From contig CM042028.1 in the NCBI GenBank assembly GCA_023525975.1, positions 78,491,501-78,555,500 on the forward strand: a stretch of 64,000 nt of DNA. Direction: 5' to 3'. The position numbers and the translations under genes were made by a program. The notes beneath the pieces were generated by a model, which was given only the letters and a program-made list of their open reading frames with translations, was not told the origin of the DNA and ran no database searches. Positions 1-10,546 of this stretch are shown one piece after another. The first letter of the stretch is position 1. Each line of letters starts with the position of its first letter. Origin of the DNA: Smallanthus sonchifolius (taxonomy: Eukaryota > Streptophyta > Magnoliopsida > Asterales > Asteraceae).

Positions 1-607
1 TGAACTATGTTAATACTATCATGCATGAGTTTTATTGCAGAATAATAATTGAAAATTTCTTAAAGTTACTAACTTTTTTCATTTAGTTTGTAATTAAATT
101 ATAGATACCAGAACTAGAAACCGAAAACGGATGAAAATGTTGGTTGAATTTTCACATGTTTTTCAACTTCATGCTTGATAAAAAATGTTTGGTATTAGTG
201 ACATCATATGTGGTTGTGATGCAGGTTACCTTACTCAGGGCGGTGAAAGCTTTATAGGATTTCTATAACTATCATCAAGTATGTAAATGTAAGCTATGAA
301 TGTCAAACAGTGATTTCTTTTGCCCCATATAACAATTTGGATTATGCTTGTTGGATGTACTAACCATGTTCAATTTCTCTCCTACAAAATACGAGGGGAA
401 AATGGTTACAAATTATTAAAAGTTATTGAATAAATGTGGTTTGCAACTACACTATTAGGTTTCAGTTGGGAAATTTTTTTATGGTGGTTAAATTGCATTT
501 CGAAATAAGTATAGTGGATGATACCTAAACTTAAGAGATTGGACAAATGGGTTGGTATAATATAGTTTATAATCTGATTTATTTGTCCACATTTTCTTTT
601 ATCCATC
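1..607. other. AT-rich intergenic DNA, no gene seen
   Basis: This stretch is AT-rich. It shows no conserved protein, no tRNA-like boxes and no clear terminal repeats. It ends at the TTA duplicated by the Harbinger-type insertion that follows. Confidence 0.5.
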
Positions 608-610
608 TTA

Positions 611-1767
611 GAATGATGGTTGTGGGGCTTTATTGAGAGTGGATTCATCCTCTAATATCACGCCATGTGGTGCTGACTGGATGCTGACTAAGCAGTGGGT
701 AAAGCCCCTGCTGAAGCACTTGAGGGTGTTGTGGTGCAGGTGAGCGGGGGCTTTATCGAATTAATTTTTTGTTTAATTATTTATTCAATTCAAATTTAAA
801 AACTAATAATTAATTAAAAATAATAATAAAAGATAAAATAATTAATTAAAAACATTCAACATTCTAAAATAAAAAAAGAAATACATAGAAAATAAAATAC
901 TAAATTATTCCATAGGGTTTTAATTTTCTTCCATTTCCTTTCGAATACGCTCCTTTTGTTTTTCATATCCGCCGGACGAACTAGTTTTCGTACGTTTTTG
1001 CGCTTCTTCCGCCTCCGGACTAACCAATTCAATCCATTTCGAGCACCTTTTGAGTAATTCCCACAAGTAGATCTCGTCAAAAACTTTTACCACCCCGTAC
1101 TTTCTTAACACTTCGGCTTTTCATTCGTCGCAAGTGAATTGGTAAATATGCACATCATCACTCCCGTTCGGTCGCATTCGACGACTGTTTCTGTTATGTA
1201 GATTTGTAAACAGTCCAACATATTTGCGAATTTCGGACCACCGTCCCGATATCATGTCTTGATTTCGGTCTCTACTCCCCACTTGGGCGTAGAACGACTC
1301 TCTTACTTTAGACCAAAATACTTTAGCTTTTTGATAATCGGCTACAAAAAAATATGTTTAACAAACGTTAAAAAAATAGTTTAACAAACGTTAAAAACAA
1401 TTTAAAAAGTGAAAAAAAAAATACCGCATTTACGATCCTCGGATAATGAAATCCAAGCACGACATTTTTGGTTGATGATTTGTAGTAATGTAGAGAATAG
1501 TTTATAAAATTGAGAGAAAATAGAAAGTTTATAAAGATTTTGAGAGATAAATGAGTGAAGGGGAGTTAATTTATATAAATAGAAATTTTTTTTTTTTTTT
1601 TTTAACCCAACGGCTCTCCCCCAATAGTCCTCCCCCAACGGCGCTCGCTAGCCCCACCACGCCCACCGCTCGCGCCCCCCATCGCCTGACCATGTTGTGG
1701 TGTGCGCGGCCAAGGTGGCTCGCGCCCACCCCCTTGCGCCCCCAACCACGCCCCACAACCATCAGTC
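611..1767 (-). mobile_element. PIF/Harbinger element carrying only an ORF1 relic
   Basis: The ends are near-identical inverted repeats: GAATGATGGTTGTGGGGC on the left, and GACTGATGGTTGTGGGGC when the right end is read inward. The trinucleotide TTA lies directly outside both ends (608-610 and 1768-1770). A 3-bp TTA/TAA duplication is diagnostic of PIF/Harbinger transposons. The element is 1157 bp, far too short for a DDE transposase, but it encodes a relic of the accessory Myb/SANT protein (ORF1) on the minus strand. The right 200 bp is GC-rich, unlike the AT-rich surroundings. It is therefore a non-autonomous derivative that lost the transposase. Confidence 0.85.
920..1475 (-). pseudogene. 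Harbinger ORF1-like Myb/SANT protein relic
   Basis: Read on the minus strand, an exon ending at 1425 encodes CRAWISLSEDRKC. It is followed by a short intron (acceptor AG just above 1347), then an exon encoding FWSKVRESF, SGRWSEIRKYVGLF, LWELLKRCSKW and KRTKTSSSGGYE. The order W-SISED, FW-RV, R-W-I, W--LK--KW, KRTKTS-SG is that of the Myb/SANT-like, NAM-associated plant proteins often labelled 'glutathione S-transferase T3-like', which are the ORF1 of PIF/Harbinger transposons. In the family this protein binds the transposon ends or imports the transposase. One in-frame TGA (1121-1123) splits the second exon and no clear start codon is seen, so I call it a pseudogene. It lies wholly inside the TTA-flanked element. 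Confidence 0.75.
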
Positions 1768-1830
1768 TTATGGTGTTACAAATGATTAATGTATTGAACA
1801 TGAAATTACAAACAGTACTATAAAAATTAT

Positions 1831-2440
1831 AGGGGCAGAGGTGTACAAACCAGGTTTTTTTTTTGTCAAACCGCACCAAGTTGTAACGCGAGTCGGTTTG
1901 GTCAAACTTGGTCAAAACCGGGTCAAATCTCCAACCGGTTCGGGCCGGGGTCAGTTTGAGGGTAAGGTGAGGCCGACCCTATCCGATGCGGAGTGGGTCG
2001 GGTTTGGACCGACTCGGGTCGGGTTGAAACCGGTTTCAAGTTTATTTTTAATAAAATACAAATTTAACAAAATAAACTTAAAATTTTTGTTAAATATTTT
2101 AAAAATTACATAAACATAATTGTAATACGTTACAATAAAAAAATACATAGTCGTCGATAGTCGTAATAAAAAACTTATAAACATTGATGCGGTCAAAATA
2201 CAACCAACACCTATTTATACCAACATAAGGAAGCAAAATAGTTAAAAAAAATTGGAAAAAACGGTCAAAAGGGGCTATATTAACGAATTTTTTTTATTTA
2301 TAAACGCTATAAACCGATTTCATCGCCAAACCGCACCAGGTCGGGTTCCAAACCGGTTTCACCTTCCAAACCACACCGGGTAGGGTTTGAAGTCGGTGAT
2401 TTAAAAAAAATAAGAAACCTATCCTAAACCTACGGGTTAG
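1831..2440. repeat. Degenerate GTGTACAAACC-type repeat rich in CCGGTTT
   Basis: The stretch starts with AGGGGCAGAGGTGTACAAAC and then repeats short CCGGTTT / GGTCGGGTT / AAACCGCACC words in both orientations around an AT-rich core. This is the pattern of common non-autonomous plant repeats with degenerate inverted ends. No coding content is seen. The right end abuts TGTCACACCCC at 2446. Confidence 0.5.
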
Positions 2441-2445
2441 GTCAG

Positions 2446-3187
2446 TGTCACACCCCGCCGACGACGGATTATACATGGGCGGGCTACGAAATTGAATCAT
2501 TACACAGGGCGCAAAAGAAATTTCTATTATATTAATTGAATAGTTGATTACAAAAGTCAAAAAAGACAAGTAGAACAAATAAGTTTTCTTTTTTTAATGT
2601 CTAGCTAAGTCCTCTAAAGCATGAGTCCTTGAAATCCTAGCGTGATCAAAGCAACAACTTAGTTTTCAAAACCTGAAAAACATGCTAAAATATGTCAACT
2701 AAAAGTTGGTGAGAACATAGATTTAGATACATAGATATAACGTAGAATAATAGTATAGAATTCATAAACAATTTCAATACAAGTAATTTAAACTTTCGTA
2801 AATCGAGGTCCACAACCAACCCTAGTGACTAGAATAGTTTCCCCGTCTGAACAAGTTCTAGTATGTACACATGAATTAGACATAGAATCACAATAGAATA
2901 CATAAGCCGCTCTAAAGTGCAATAAAATACTCACTTTAGACTAAGGCCTAGTTGCTTAAGTACAACCATGATAACTAACTGTTACATAATAGACCTTTCA
3001 CAATATACAACTATAAAATGGACCCTATACTTATTATTTACCATAAAAATACCCTCCCCATTAAAGATTCTTGACCTTAAAGAATCGAAACAAGGAAAAG
3101 GAAACAAGAAATTGAACTCTTGTGTACCATTGATAAGAACAACTAAAGAAAGACTAATATAACCCAACTAAGCAACTAATGTAACAA
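2446..3187 (-). repeat. Possible solo or truncated LTR
   Basis: The segment starts TGTCACACCCC and may end in TAATGTAACA. It resembles the minus-orientation LTRs at 5311 and 13094 in its ends and in its content, which lacks genes and is rich in CTCACTTT/GTTCTAG words. No matching target duplication is seen (GTCAG on the left, AAAAT on the right), so the boundaries are uncertain and truncation is possible. Confidence 0.35.
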
Positions 3188-3269
3188 AAATTAGAAGTGC
3201 AGCCTTTGATTTCCTGCTGATGCTCAAGAAGTGCAAAATTAATCATCAGCCTTTGATTCCGCCTCTATT

Positions 3270-3460
3270 GCAACCTTTATTGTTGTATCCTCTTTAATAC
3301 TTTCTAATCTTTCTTGTGTGCTCAATGTAACATTTTTGCTCTAAAGAATCATAGCTGCCCAGCCCCACAATAAGAACTCCGAATCGATTGTTAGCTACTG
3401 TTGGACACACATAAAGACCACCAGACCACTCTGTGACAGCCACAATTGACGCTTCCTAAG
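3270..3460 (-). pseudogene. Sphingosine-1-phosphate lyase exon fragment
   Basis: On the minus strand this reads VAVTEWSGGLYVCPTVANNR, then FGVLIVGLGS, then roughly KCYIEHTRKIRK and KRIQQ in a shifted frame. It matches the plant sphingosine-1-phosphate lyase segment with the family pattern TEWSGGLYVSPT-AGSRPG-LI. This is a PLP-dependent enzyme of the endoplasmic reticulum that cleaves long-chain-base phosphates. The conserved glycine-rich AGSRPG is decayed to ANNRFG. One base is missing just before VAVTEW and another frame break follows KIRK. No other exon is present nearby, so this is a degenerate captured or duplicated fragment. Confidence 0.7.
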
Positions 3461-3469
3461 TTTACATAT

Positions 3470-4364
3470 TTAGAGGTCACTCTTTATGCAAGAAAATCAA
3501 GTGGTGGAACGGTTTACATACAAAAGGCAACTTAAAACCACCGATACAAGGGTCTTCACTAAATCAAATCAAATACATGTATGCCAATTCATCATGCAAA
3601 ATCCCATAACCGAATCCAAAAAGTAGAACCAAGTGAAATTTCAACTCATTTTCAGGTAACAATGTACTCTTCACTGGGAGTGTTCAAAACCAGATATCTT
3701 AAATTTTGGATATCTAAATTTCGGATAGTTGATTTCACTATCCGAATCTGTATCCAAAATTTCGGATACAGATTTGGATGCTGAAACGGATATCCATTTG
3801 TTGAAAATCATACTTGATCGAGTTATCGTGATCTTATACAAAAATCTTCAACATACACAGTACAATTTAGAGGTGAGAAACGAATTTAGATGCATGAATT
3901 AGACATACACACTACAATTTAGTAAACCACTGCCATCGGGTAATCTCTTTTCGAGCAATAATCTCACCTCACCTCCACCACCATGTCCTTTGCCACCCTG
4001 TGAGTCCCTAACAAATTTCTCGCAGGAAAACCGCTCCACGCGTCACCTCTCACCACTGACGTGCCGCCGCTGCCACCCACACGCCAGCGTCGTCGTGTTT
4101 TTTATGTTATGTTCGTATGGTGATTCCGATCACAATCTGTGCAATCAATTTTGTGATTCGATGACTTTGGTTCTGCATTTGATTGTACTCCAGACCCTCT
4201 GATTATACCCCTGCTGGTTTCTAGCCCTATTTAAACTACCATACCGGTCCCTTTAGCTCCCTTGCTGGTCCCTACTAGCCGTCGCTGGTCAGCCACCGCT
4301 CCCTTCTGGTGACCCCTAGTCGCCCTCTAGTCCATACCAGACTTGGTGCTACTGGTCACTTTCT
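3470..4364. other. Gene-free stretch with one repeat fragment
   Basis: The stretch holds no gene. Around 3677-3790 lies a tract of repeated GGATAT/TTTCGGATA words, beginning near GGGAGTGTTCAAAACC, that resembles one end of a common non-autonomous repeat. From 4230 the text becomes rich in CTGGT words, which continue to 4840. Confidence 0.45.
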
Positions 4365-4379
4365 GGTTGACTTCTAGTT

Positions 4380-4502
4380 TTTTTTTAGAAAGAGGAATTT
4401 CTTTTAATCCTGTCACTAATGGGATCTGAACCCGTGACCTCCAAACCCCTTAGGTATTCCTAGAGGCTTTGCCTCTACCATTGGGCCACCAACCCCAATG
4501 GC
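4380..4502 (-). mobile_element. tRNA-derived SINE with target duplication
   Basis: Read on the minus strand, it begins TGGGGTTGGTGGCCCAATGG, containing a pol III A-box-like TGGCCCAATGG. Fifty-odd bases on comes a B-box-like GGTTCAGATCC, and the unit ends in an A-rich tail. On the plus strand it is flanked by GGTTGACTTCTAGTT (4365-4379) and GGTTGACTTTCTAGTT (4503-4518), a target-site duplication with one indel. This is the structure of a tRNA-derived SINE. Confidence 0.8.
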
Positions 4503-4844
4503 GGTTGACTTTCTAGTTAACCCTCTGGTTCTGAGTTTTTTGTTTTTGACTTCTGGTTTGACTCTTCGAATCTGAATGTTTTTCAAATTTCTGAATAAAT
4601 CTGACTTCTGGTTGAATTCTAAATTTCTAGTTGCCTTAAATCAAATTTTAGGTGTTTTCTAACTTAGAATATTTTCTGGTTTTGGTTGTTGTTTCTGGTT
4701 CTGGCTTTTGTGCCTTTGGTCTCTGTTCAGGTTATCCAAACTTTTTGTATTTTTAGCTTCTTGGTTTCGGTTTTGCATCATAAAATGTTCAGCCTTCGAC
4801 TCTGGTTTCCGCTTGAGATACGACTGTTTTGATCCTGGTTTCTA

Positions 4845-5106
4845 CTTCGATCTCCATCTGGTTCGATCTCCTTCCCTTGAGATCGATTTTTGGTTTGTGG
4901 CTTTAGCAACCATCTGGTTCGATCTCCTTCCCTTGAGATCGATTTTGGTTTATGGCTTGTGACAACCATATGGTTCGATCTTCTTCCCATGAGATCGATT
5001 TTGGTTTGTGGCTTTAACAGCCGTCTGGTCCGATCTCCTTCCCTTGAGATCGATTTTGGTTTGTGGCTTTGACAGCATCTTGTTCGATCTCCTCGTGAGA
5101 TTGATT
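4845..5106. repeat. Minisatellite of ~60-bp units with an internal hairpin
   Basis: About five tandem units of roughly 60 bp. Each contains GATCTCCTTCCCTTGAGATC (arms GATCTC and GAGATC around a short loop) followed by GATTTTGGTTTGTGGCTTT. Units differ by a few substitutions. The last is shortened and loses part of the right arm spacing. Confidence 0.8.
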
Positions 5107-5239
5107 AAGTATTGTTTCAGTGAACCTTTTGTTTCCGGTCTCAACTGAACCATGCCTGTTTGGATTTAGCAAGTTCAGTTTAGAAATTATGGGTTGAGCA
5201 ACCAACTGGGTTTGTTGCTCATGGGGAGTCGAGCAAAGT

Positions 5240-5310
5240 CTACAAGTCTCAAGTAATCTCCTCATGCTTGGTCTGGTCGATCGGGATGTCTGATCCTTCG
5301 GGACGTCTGG
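5240..5310. repeat. GGGACGTCTGGTCCTTC minisatellite, left part
   Basis: Short units of the type TCCTTCGGGACGTCTGGT occur here and resume at 7997-8095 on the far side of the inserted LTR, so the array was contiguous before the insertion. Confidence 0.65.
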
Positions 5311-7996
5311 TGTAAGGCCCCAAACCGGACACCCTACAGTTGGATCTCATTACTAGGAAAACTCCTTAAAACACTTTACATTCATTTAAACAAACAGTGA
5401 AAGTCTTTCTCAAAATAGTATTATCTTTTAAACTCGTTAACGTTCTTAACATTACCTTACGAATGCATGCGCACCAACCCGAGTAGCACCTCTCCCAAGC
5501 CAAGATACCTCGTCTAGCAGACTCACCTGCAAAATAATCTAACGTACATACAAAGTCAGCTACGTTGAATGAGTTCTAATAGTTTAATATAAATAAAAAG
5601 CAACATGTCTCATTTAATATTTATTTCCACTCAAGACCCACCGGTCTTTATAAAACAGTTTTGTCATTTATTAATAGATAGAAAACCCCTATCATCTTAC
5701 AATCTTTCAAAGGATTCACCACCCCAGACTCACCCAATCATTGTACCCAGTAAGTCTCTCCAACATGGATCGAACTTACCACTCTGATAACTCAAAGTTT
5801 ACCACACTTATTAACCACACACTGGTTATCTCAACTACCCTTTAGACACCGGCTTAACCAGCCATAACCAAGACTTTCACAAACCAACTGACATCACAGT
5901 TGTAAACATCACATTACAATCCTGACACAACGGTCAATCTAACTCTACTCACCATATTAATACTATCCCATGCACAATAAATATAACTCAACACTTGTAT
6001 GCAATTTAACACGCATATATATGCACACAAACACATACCTCATCCCTACACCCTCGTTAGGGTAACCCTCGTCAGAGCGTTCGACACACCCCGAGCTCAT
6101 CGTTAACCTGCTCAATATTGTCACCTTTAGTGACCTCCCGAAGGACTTCGTCCTTCACAATCCCGTTTGCCGTGTCATAAAGACAACGATGCAAACACAA
6201 TACCCGTTGTGTCACAAGGACAACGACACAGTACACACAACACATGTATAAAACACATAACATCATACTCTATTTACATGACTCATTAACTGCACATTCA
6301 CCCCACATATAGCACTAGGATAACATATCCTACACGTATTCATAAGCGTTAAGCTTATATCCCGACTCACCCTGGCTAACTCATCACACAATACCCCACT
6401 GTTATGGTGACACACATTCAAGTACTATGTATAACTATCTAAGCACATACCATGTATATGCACATCCTGTATCACCACCTAGTCGTATTCACATGACATA
6501 TAAACTCGTCCCCTGACTCACCCCTATTAGGTCACTATACGACCCACGACCATATACCCCACCTTTAAGCCTAGATCACATGATCTAATAAACACCCCCT
6601 TAGACCCTCCGACTCATTACTGAATGTTTTAGTTCATAAACACATCGGGTTAAAACCCAAAACTCTTAACACGTTTAATATATTAAACATCTCTTGTAAG
6701 TATGTACGTTAGCCCTAAAAACAGTAAAACGTTTAAAAGAGGGGATTAGAAACTCACTGGTTATACCGCGTCCAAATTCTAGCTCTGCACCACGCGTGCT
6801 TGCTCAAACCCCGAACCCGTCAATGCATGATCACATGATCAGACATGTTCTAGTTGTACGTTGAATAACTTATAACAACATAATAAATTCTCAACGTCCA
6901 TCTCACTTTCTCCTTGGCACATCCCCATGAACCCTAGTTTCACATGCACGCACGCACGTGTGCTGTGCAAAACCTTAACCGTCCTCATCCCGCAACTGCC
7001 GACTCATACCGGTTCATCCTCGACCCGTTTAGAATTCCTAAACTCAAACCGGGTCCTCATGCATGCACATACGTGTACATGCATTCACATGCAAAGCCCT
7101 AACCCATTATAATACTCGTACTCGAACTGATTACTTCCATGTAAACCCTAGGCTGCCATCGTCACCGATATCCGAGTTCACCACTGCGCACCACCATCGT
7201 GCACGTCGTCTCCACTTTCTTCACTTAGCTTTACCATACACGTCTTCCCCCTCATCCACCGTGACTAACCCTAACCAGCCAACATCATCCTCACCGTCTC
7301 CATGCTCCACCGTCACACACCGTCGTAATCGGGCACCACCGCCGCGTCACCTGCTCCGGCTAGGACACCATTACCACCTTTCTCCCTCTTCTCGGTCGTC
7401 GATCACCCTAGCAACACCATCACCTAGCCGTATGTCACTACCACTTCACCACCCTACATCACCCTTGCCGCCTCCTGTCACGTCCGTAGCCACCTAACAC
7501 AGCCGACCACCATCACCCACCATGGACTATCGTTGTCCTGAGGTGGCTGCCTCCTCCGTCGATCACCATAGCAAGGGTAAAACCCTAATCGGGTCCCCCT
7601 TACGCACAACCGAAAACGAACAAGAAAAGGAAAAGGAGTGAACACGAATGTTACCTCACGTGATGCGGATGTCGTACCCGCCGTCGCGCCGCCATCCTCT
7701 TCCTCCGTCGGGTTCCCTTCCTCACGGCTTGCCCCCTACCGTCGCTCACACCTAGGTCGAATGGCCTAGGGTTTCTCTTAACAAGGTTTTTAAACCCTTG
7801 CATGTTACATTCGGGTCCCCGTGCTTCCCTTAACGTGTGTTTCAATCTCAAACTTTTGCAAAATCGACTAACCGGGTCCCTTAACGTTGACCAACCAAGC
7901 TTTACGTGGAACCTTTATGGTTCAAAGTCGTTAAAGGGAGAATTCGGATCCCTCCATAACCTGACTCATAACTCAACGGATTTTCGGGATGTTACA
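5311..7996 (-). mobile_element. 2.7-kb solo LTR with perfect TCTGG duplication
   Basis: The unit starts TGTAAGGCCCC and ends GGGATGTTACA, so it is bounded by TG...CA. It is flanked by TCTGG at 5306-5310 and again at 7997-8001, a perfect 5-bp target duplication as made by LTR retrotransposon integrase. In the minus orientation it starts TGTAACATCCC, typical of long plant Ty3/gypsy LTRs. No gag, protease, reverse transcriptase, primer-binding site or second LTR copy is present, so it is a solo LTR left by LTR-LTR recombination. It contains AGTCAGCTACGTTGAATGAG, also found in related form in the LTR at 13094. No open frame inside has recognisable content. Confidence 0.8.
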
Positions 7997-8110
7997 TCTG
8001 GTCCTTCACGACATCTAGTCCTCTGGGACGTCTGGTTTGGTCCTTCGGGACGTCTGGTCATCCGGGATGTCTTGTCTAGTCCTTCGAGACATTTTCATTA
8101 TAATCATTTT
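7997..8110. repeat. GGGACGTCTGGTCCTTC minisatellite, right part
   Basis: This continues the array interrupted by the LTR, with units such as GGTCCTTCGGGACGTCTGG. The first five bases are the duplicated target TCTGG. Confidence 0.65.
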
Positions 8111-8257
8111 GAGTGTGTGATCATTTTGTATATGATCATTTTGGTGAGTTTTGGGATTCAATCTCCCCGTCTTGAAAATTTAATATTATAGTGACAGAAT
8201 TATTATCACTTCTTTACCTCTCCCGCTACTTGATGCATTTTAGTGTATGTCGACAAA

Positions 8258-8368
8258 ATGGGAGTCAACTCACTGATGTTTTTACTAAAGCACTACCAAG
8301 AAGTCAGATTAACTATATTTGTAACAAGTTGAGCATGATTAACATCTATGTTTAAGCTTGAGGGGGAG
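8258..8368 (+). pseudogene. Tail of a copia polyprotein plus polypurine tract
   Basis: The plus strand encodes QLTDVFTKALPRSQ followed by about fifteen residues and a stop. This is the carboxyl end of a Ty1/copia RNase H region (family pattern LADIFTKAL). The polypurine tract AGGGGGAG follows at 8361-8368 and then a TG-starting LTR. Everything upstream of this tail is missing. Confidence 0.8.
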
Positions 8369-8640
8369 TGTTAGATAATATATTATTAGACAATAGACAA
8401 GTTGGCTGACAAGTTATCTAGATAAGATATGGAAGTGGCCAAGAAGTATATTTCAAGTAGTTATCTGGATAAGAATGAGTTGAGAAGATAACTTGCATAG
8501 TCGCAGCCAAATGGAAACTGTTACCAAGATTATTAAGTCTTATATAACCATATCCAAGAAGTGGTTCAACTTCTAACGAGTTCCTAGGGCTCCGCCTCGG
8601 GGTCACCTTCTAACGAGTTCTCTTTGTTGTTTGCAGTTAG
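8369..8640 (+). mobile_element. 3' LTR (start) of the truncated copia element
   Basis: The LTR begins TGTTAGATAATATATTATTA directly after the polypurine tract. Its right end is not certain. A plausible end is near TTGTTTGCA at about 8636. Inside, ACTTCTAACGAGTTC occurs twice around CTAGGGCTCCGCCTCGGGG, so a short segment has been duplicated or inserted within the LTR. Confidence 0.55.
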
Positions 8641-10299
8641 GATCTATGCCCGGGACTAGCTCGGTGAGGCTTGTTGCAGCTCCACCTGACTTTAGTAACC
8701 GACCCGGATTTGATGTAGCAACAGTTCTAATGTGATCATTTCTTTCGGGTACACCAGAATTAGTTGTTCCTCAAATCACTAGTAAATTCACCAACATAAA
8801 AAAATTATAGTCAATTTCATTAAATATAACTAATCAGATTAGCTTTGAAAAAATCATGAGTCTATGACCATTAAGATCCCACCAATAGAAAAGCTACAGC
8901 TAGGATCTAAAAATGGTGGGAAGTAGGCCAATCTTAACCTTATCTCAGAGGATAAAGAGGTTGCTTACAGGAAGACTTTTAGCTCCAGCTCCAAAAAAAA
9001 TAGCTTCTTAAACACATAATCAATTTCATTAAATATAATTTTAGGTAATATGATGATGATTGTGAGCTCAAATGAAAATAGGAATTTGTTTCTTATATTT
9101 ACAATGTGACCGTGTGACAGTGTTAAAGACAAAGATTTGTCGTTTGTTTTTTATATTTACAATTTGACGTGACAGTGTTAACGACAAAACTTTCTCGTTA
9201 CTCATTTTCTCATAATGTTGCCAAAAAGTTAAATTCATAGCTTTTGTCTAGAACTAGCAATCTTGACCTACATGTTTAAATTTGGACTTCAAATAAATGT
9301 CATGGTTGTTTTGGATATAGCGGGTTAAACTGTGCTGATTTAAAAATAAGAAAAATACAACGCGGGTCACACTGGCAACCTTTACACACGGGTCGTCTTC
9401 CTTCGATTGTACCTAGGTTATTCTTGGGCGTCACCTCTCCATGAGACCACCACCGCAAAAACCTAACTTTTCCAGCGGCATTCACAAAGGTCATCTTCCT
9501 TGAATCGACGTTGCCAATTCGTATATTCACCTCATGGGAACTCATTGACCTTGTTTGAGTTCCAGACATCGACCGTAACATATATGATCAACTGAAATTG
9601 CCCAATATACTGTTCAAGTTCGAATTCCAAGATAAACATCATATCTTATACGATTTTTAAAACCATGGTGTAACAGCTCATTCCTTTGTTCATGTAATCT
9701 ACTTGTAGATCCAAGTTGATTGAGAGTTGAACGCCGATTCTAGACGTGCGTTGCTTTCTGCAACATGTAATGGTTCTTTCACCAACTCATGGGACCTATT
9801 TCATAGTTGTTTTCTTTGTTTTGTTTTTCATGTGCTTGAGATCATGTCATTAAATTTGTAATTGTCACACAGATTGTTATGTTTGTTTATATTCTCCATT
9901 TTTTAAACCAACTGTTTTCAACCCATACCTATTTTCTTGTCAAAGCCCATTCTGACCCGAACCAGAATGGTCTTTTTTTAAAACGGCCCATTGTGACCCG
10001 TTACCCCGCATGACCCGACCCGACACTACCGTTGTATACAATAGCCATTAAACATCTCTATTCATTATTATTATTAGGATAATAAAACAAGAGTGTAAGC
10101 TAAAAAGTAAAAACCATCATTGTAGAACAATATATACAACATATTTATGTAAAACTGTTGACAATCACAAATCACGAAATACTAACCGAATACAGCACCC
10201 TTCATTTGATCACTAAAAATCAACAACAATTCTTTCAGGCATTTCTTCGAACACCTTGCGTGCCTCCAACACATACACAAAGATTAAAACGTAGGGATT
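8641..10299. other. Gene-free stretch
   Basis: No recognisable gene is present. About 9085-9205 holds two tandem copies of a ~60-bp unit containing GTGACAGTGTTAA-GACAAA. A minus-strand frame of about 93 codons at 9300-9581 is open but matches nothing I recognise. Around 9940-10040 there is a CATTGTGACCCGTTACCC / GACCCGACCCGACA tract typical of degenerate non-autonomous repeats. Confidence 0.45.
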
Positions 10300-10546
10300 C
10301 TAGTGCTTCTTTCTTCGTCCAGGGAGCTTCTCCGTAGCTAATCTGTATATCCAGTAAACCTGTTTTTTGGCAAATTTGAAAACACCCAAAATCGATTAGT
10401 GTGATCTTGTAACTGAAAGAGAAAGTTAGGAGAAATTGGCGTACCAACGCGATGACGTGAGCGGCTATTAGAACAACGACGACAAAGGGAACAACTTCAA
10501 GGATCCATGGCTTAATTGAGATCTGTTGCTGACTGGGATTCGCCAT
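10300..10546 (-). CDS. 53-residue single-pass membrane microprotein
   Basis: Two exons on the minus strand, 10546-10445 and 10359-10300, join in frame across an 85-bp GT-AG intron (donor TTG|GTACGCC, acceptor AAACAG|GTTTAC). The product starts MANPSQQQISIKPWILEVVP. A single hydrophobic segment rich in Val, Leu, Ile and Ala spans about residues 17-38. VYWIYRLATEKL follows, then a basic tail (GRRKKH). The intact frame, good splice sites and near-palindromic balance of a tail-anchored or signal-anchored peptide argue for a real gene. I recall this as a small, conserved, uncharacterised plant family (WILE-VP...VYWIYRLATEK), but I cannot name a function. The upstream methionine is used because the frame is open only briefly before it. 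Confidence 0.75.

Noticed and set aside
7063..7497. 144-codon plus-strand frame rich in Pro, Ser and His
   Set aside because: It lies wholly within the solo LTR at 5311-7996, and its composition reflects CCACCG-rich DNA. No conserved motif is present.
9300..9581. 93-codon minus-strand frame as a gene
   Set aside because: It is open but without recognised motifs, flanking exons or codon bias that I can judge. It is kept only as a note in the gap description.
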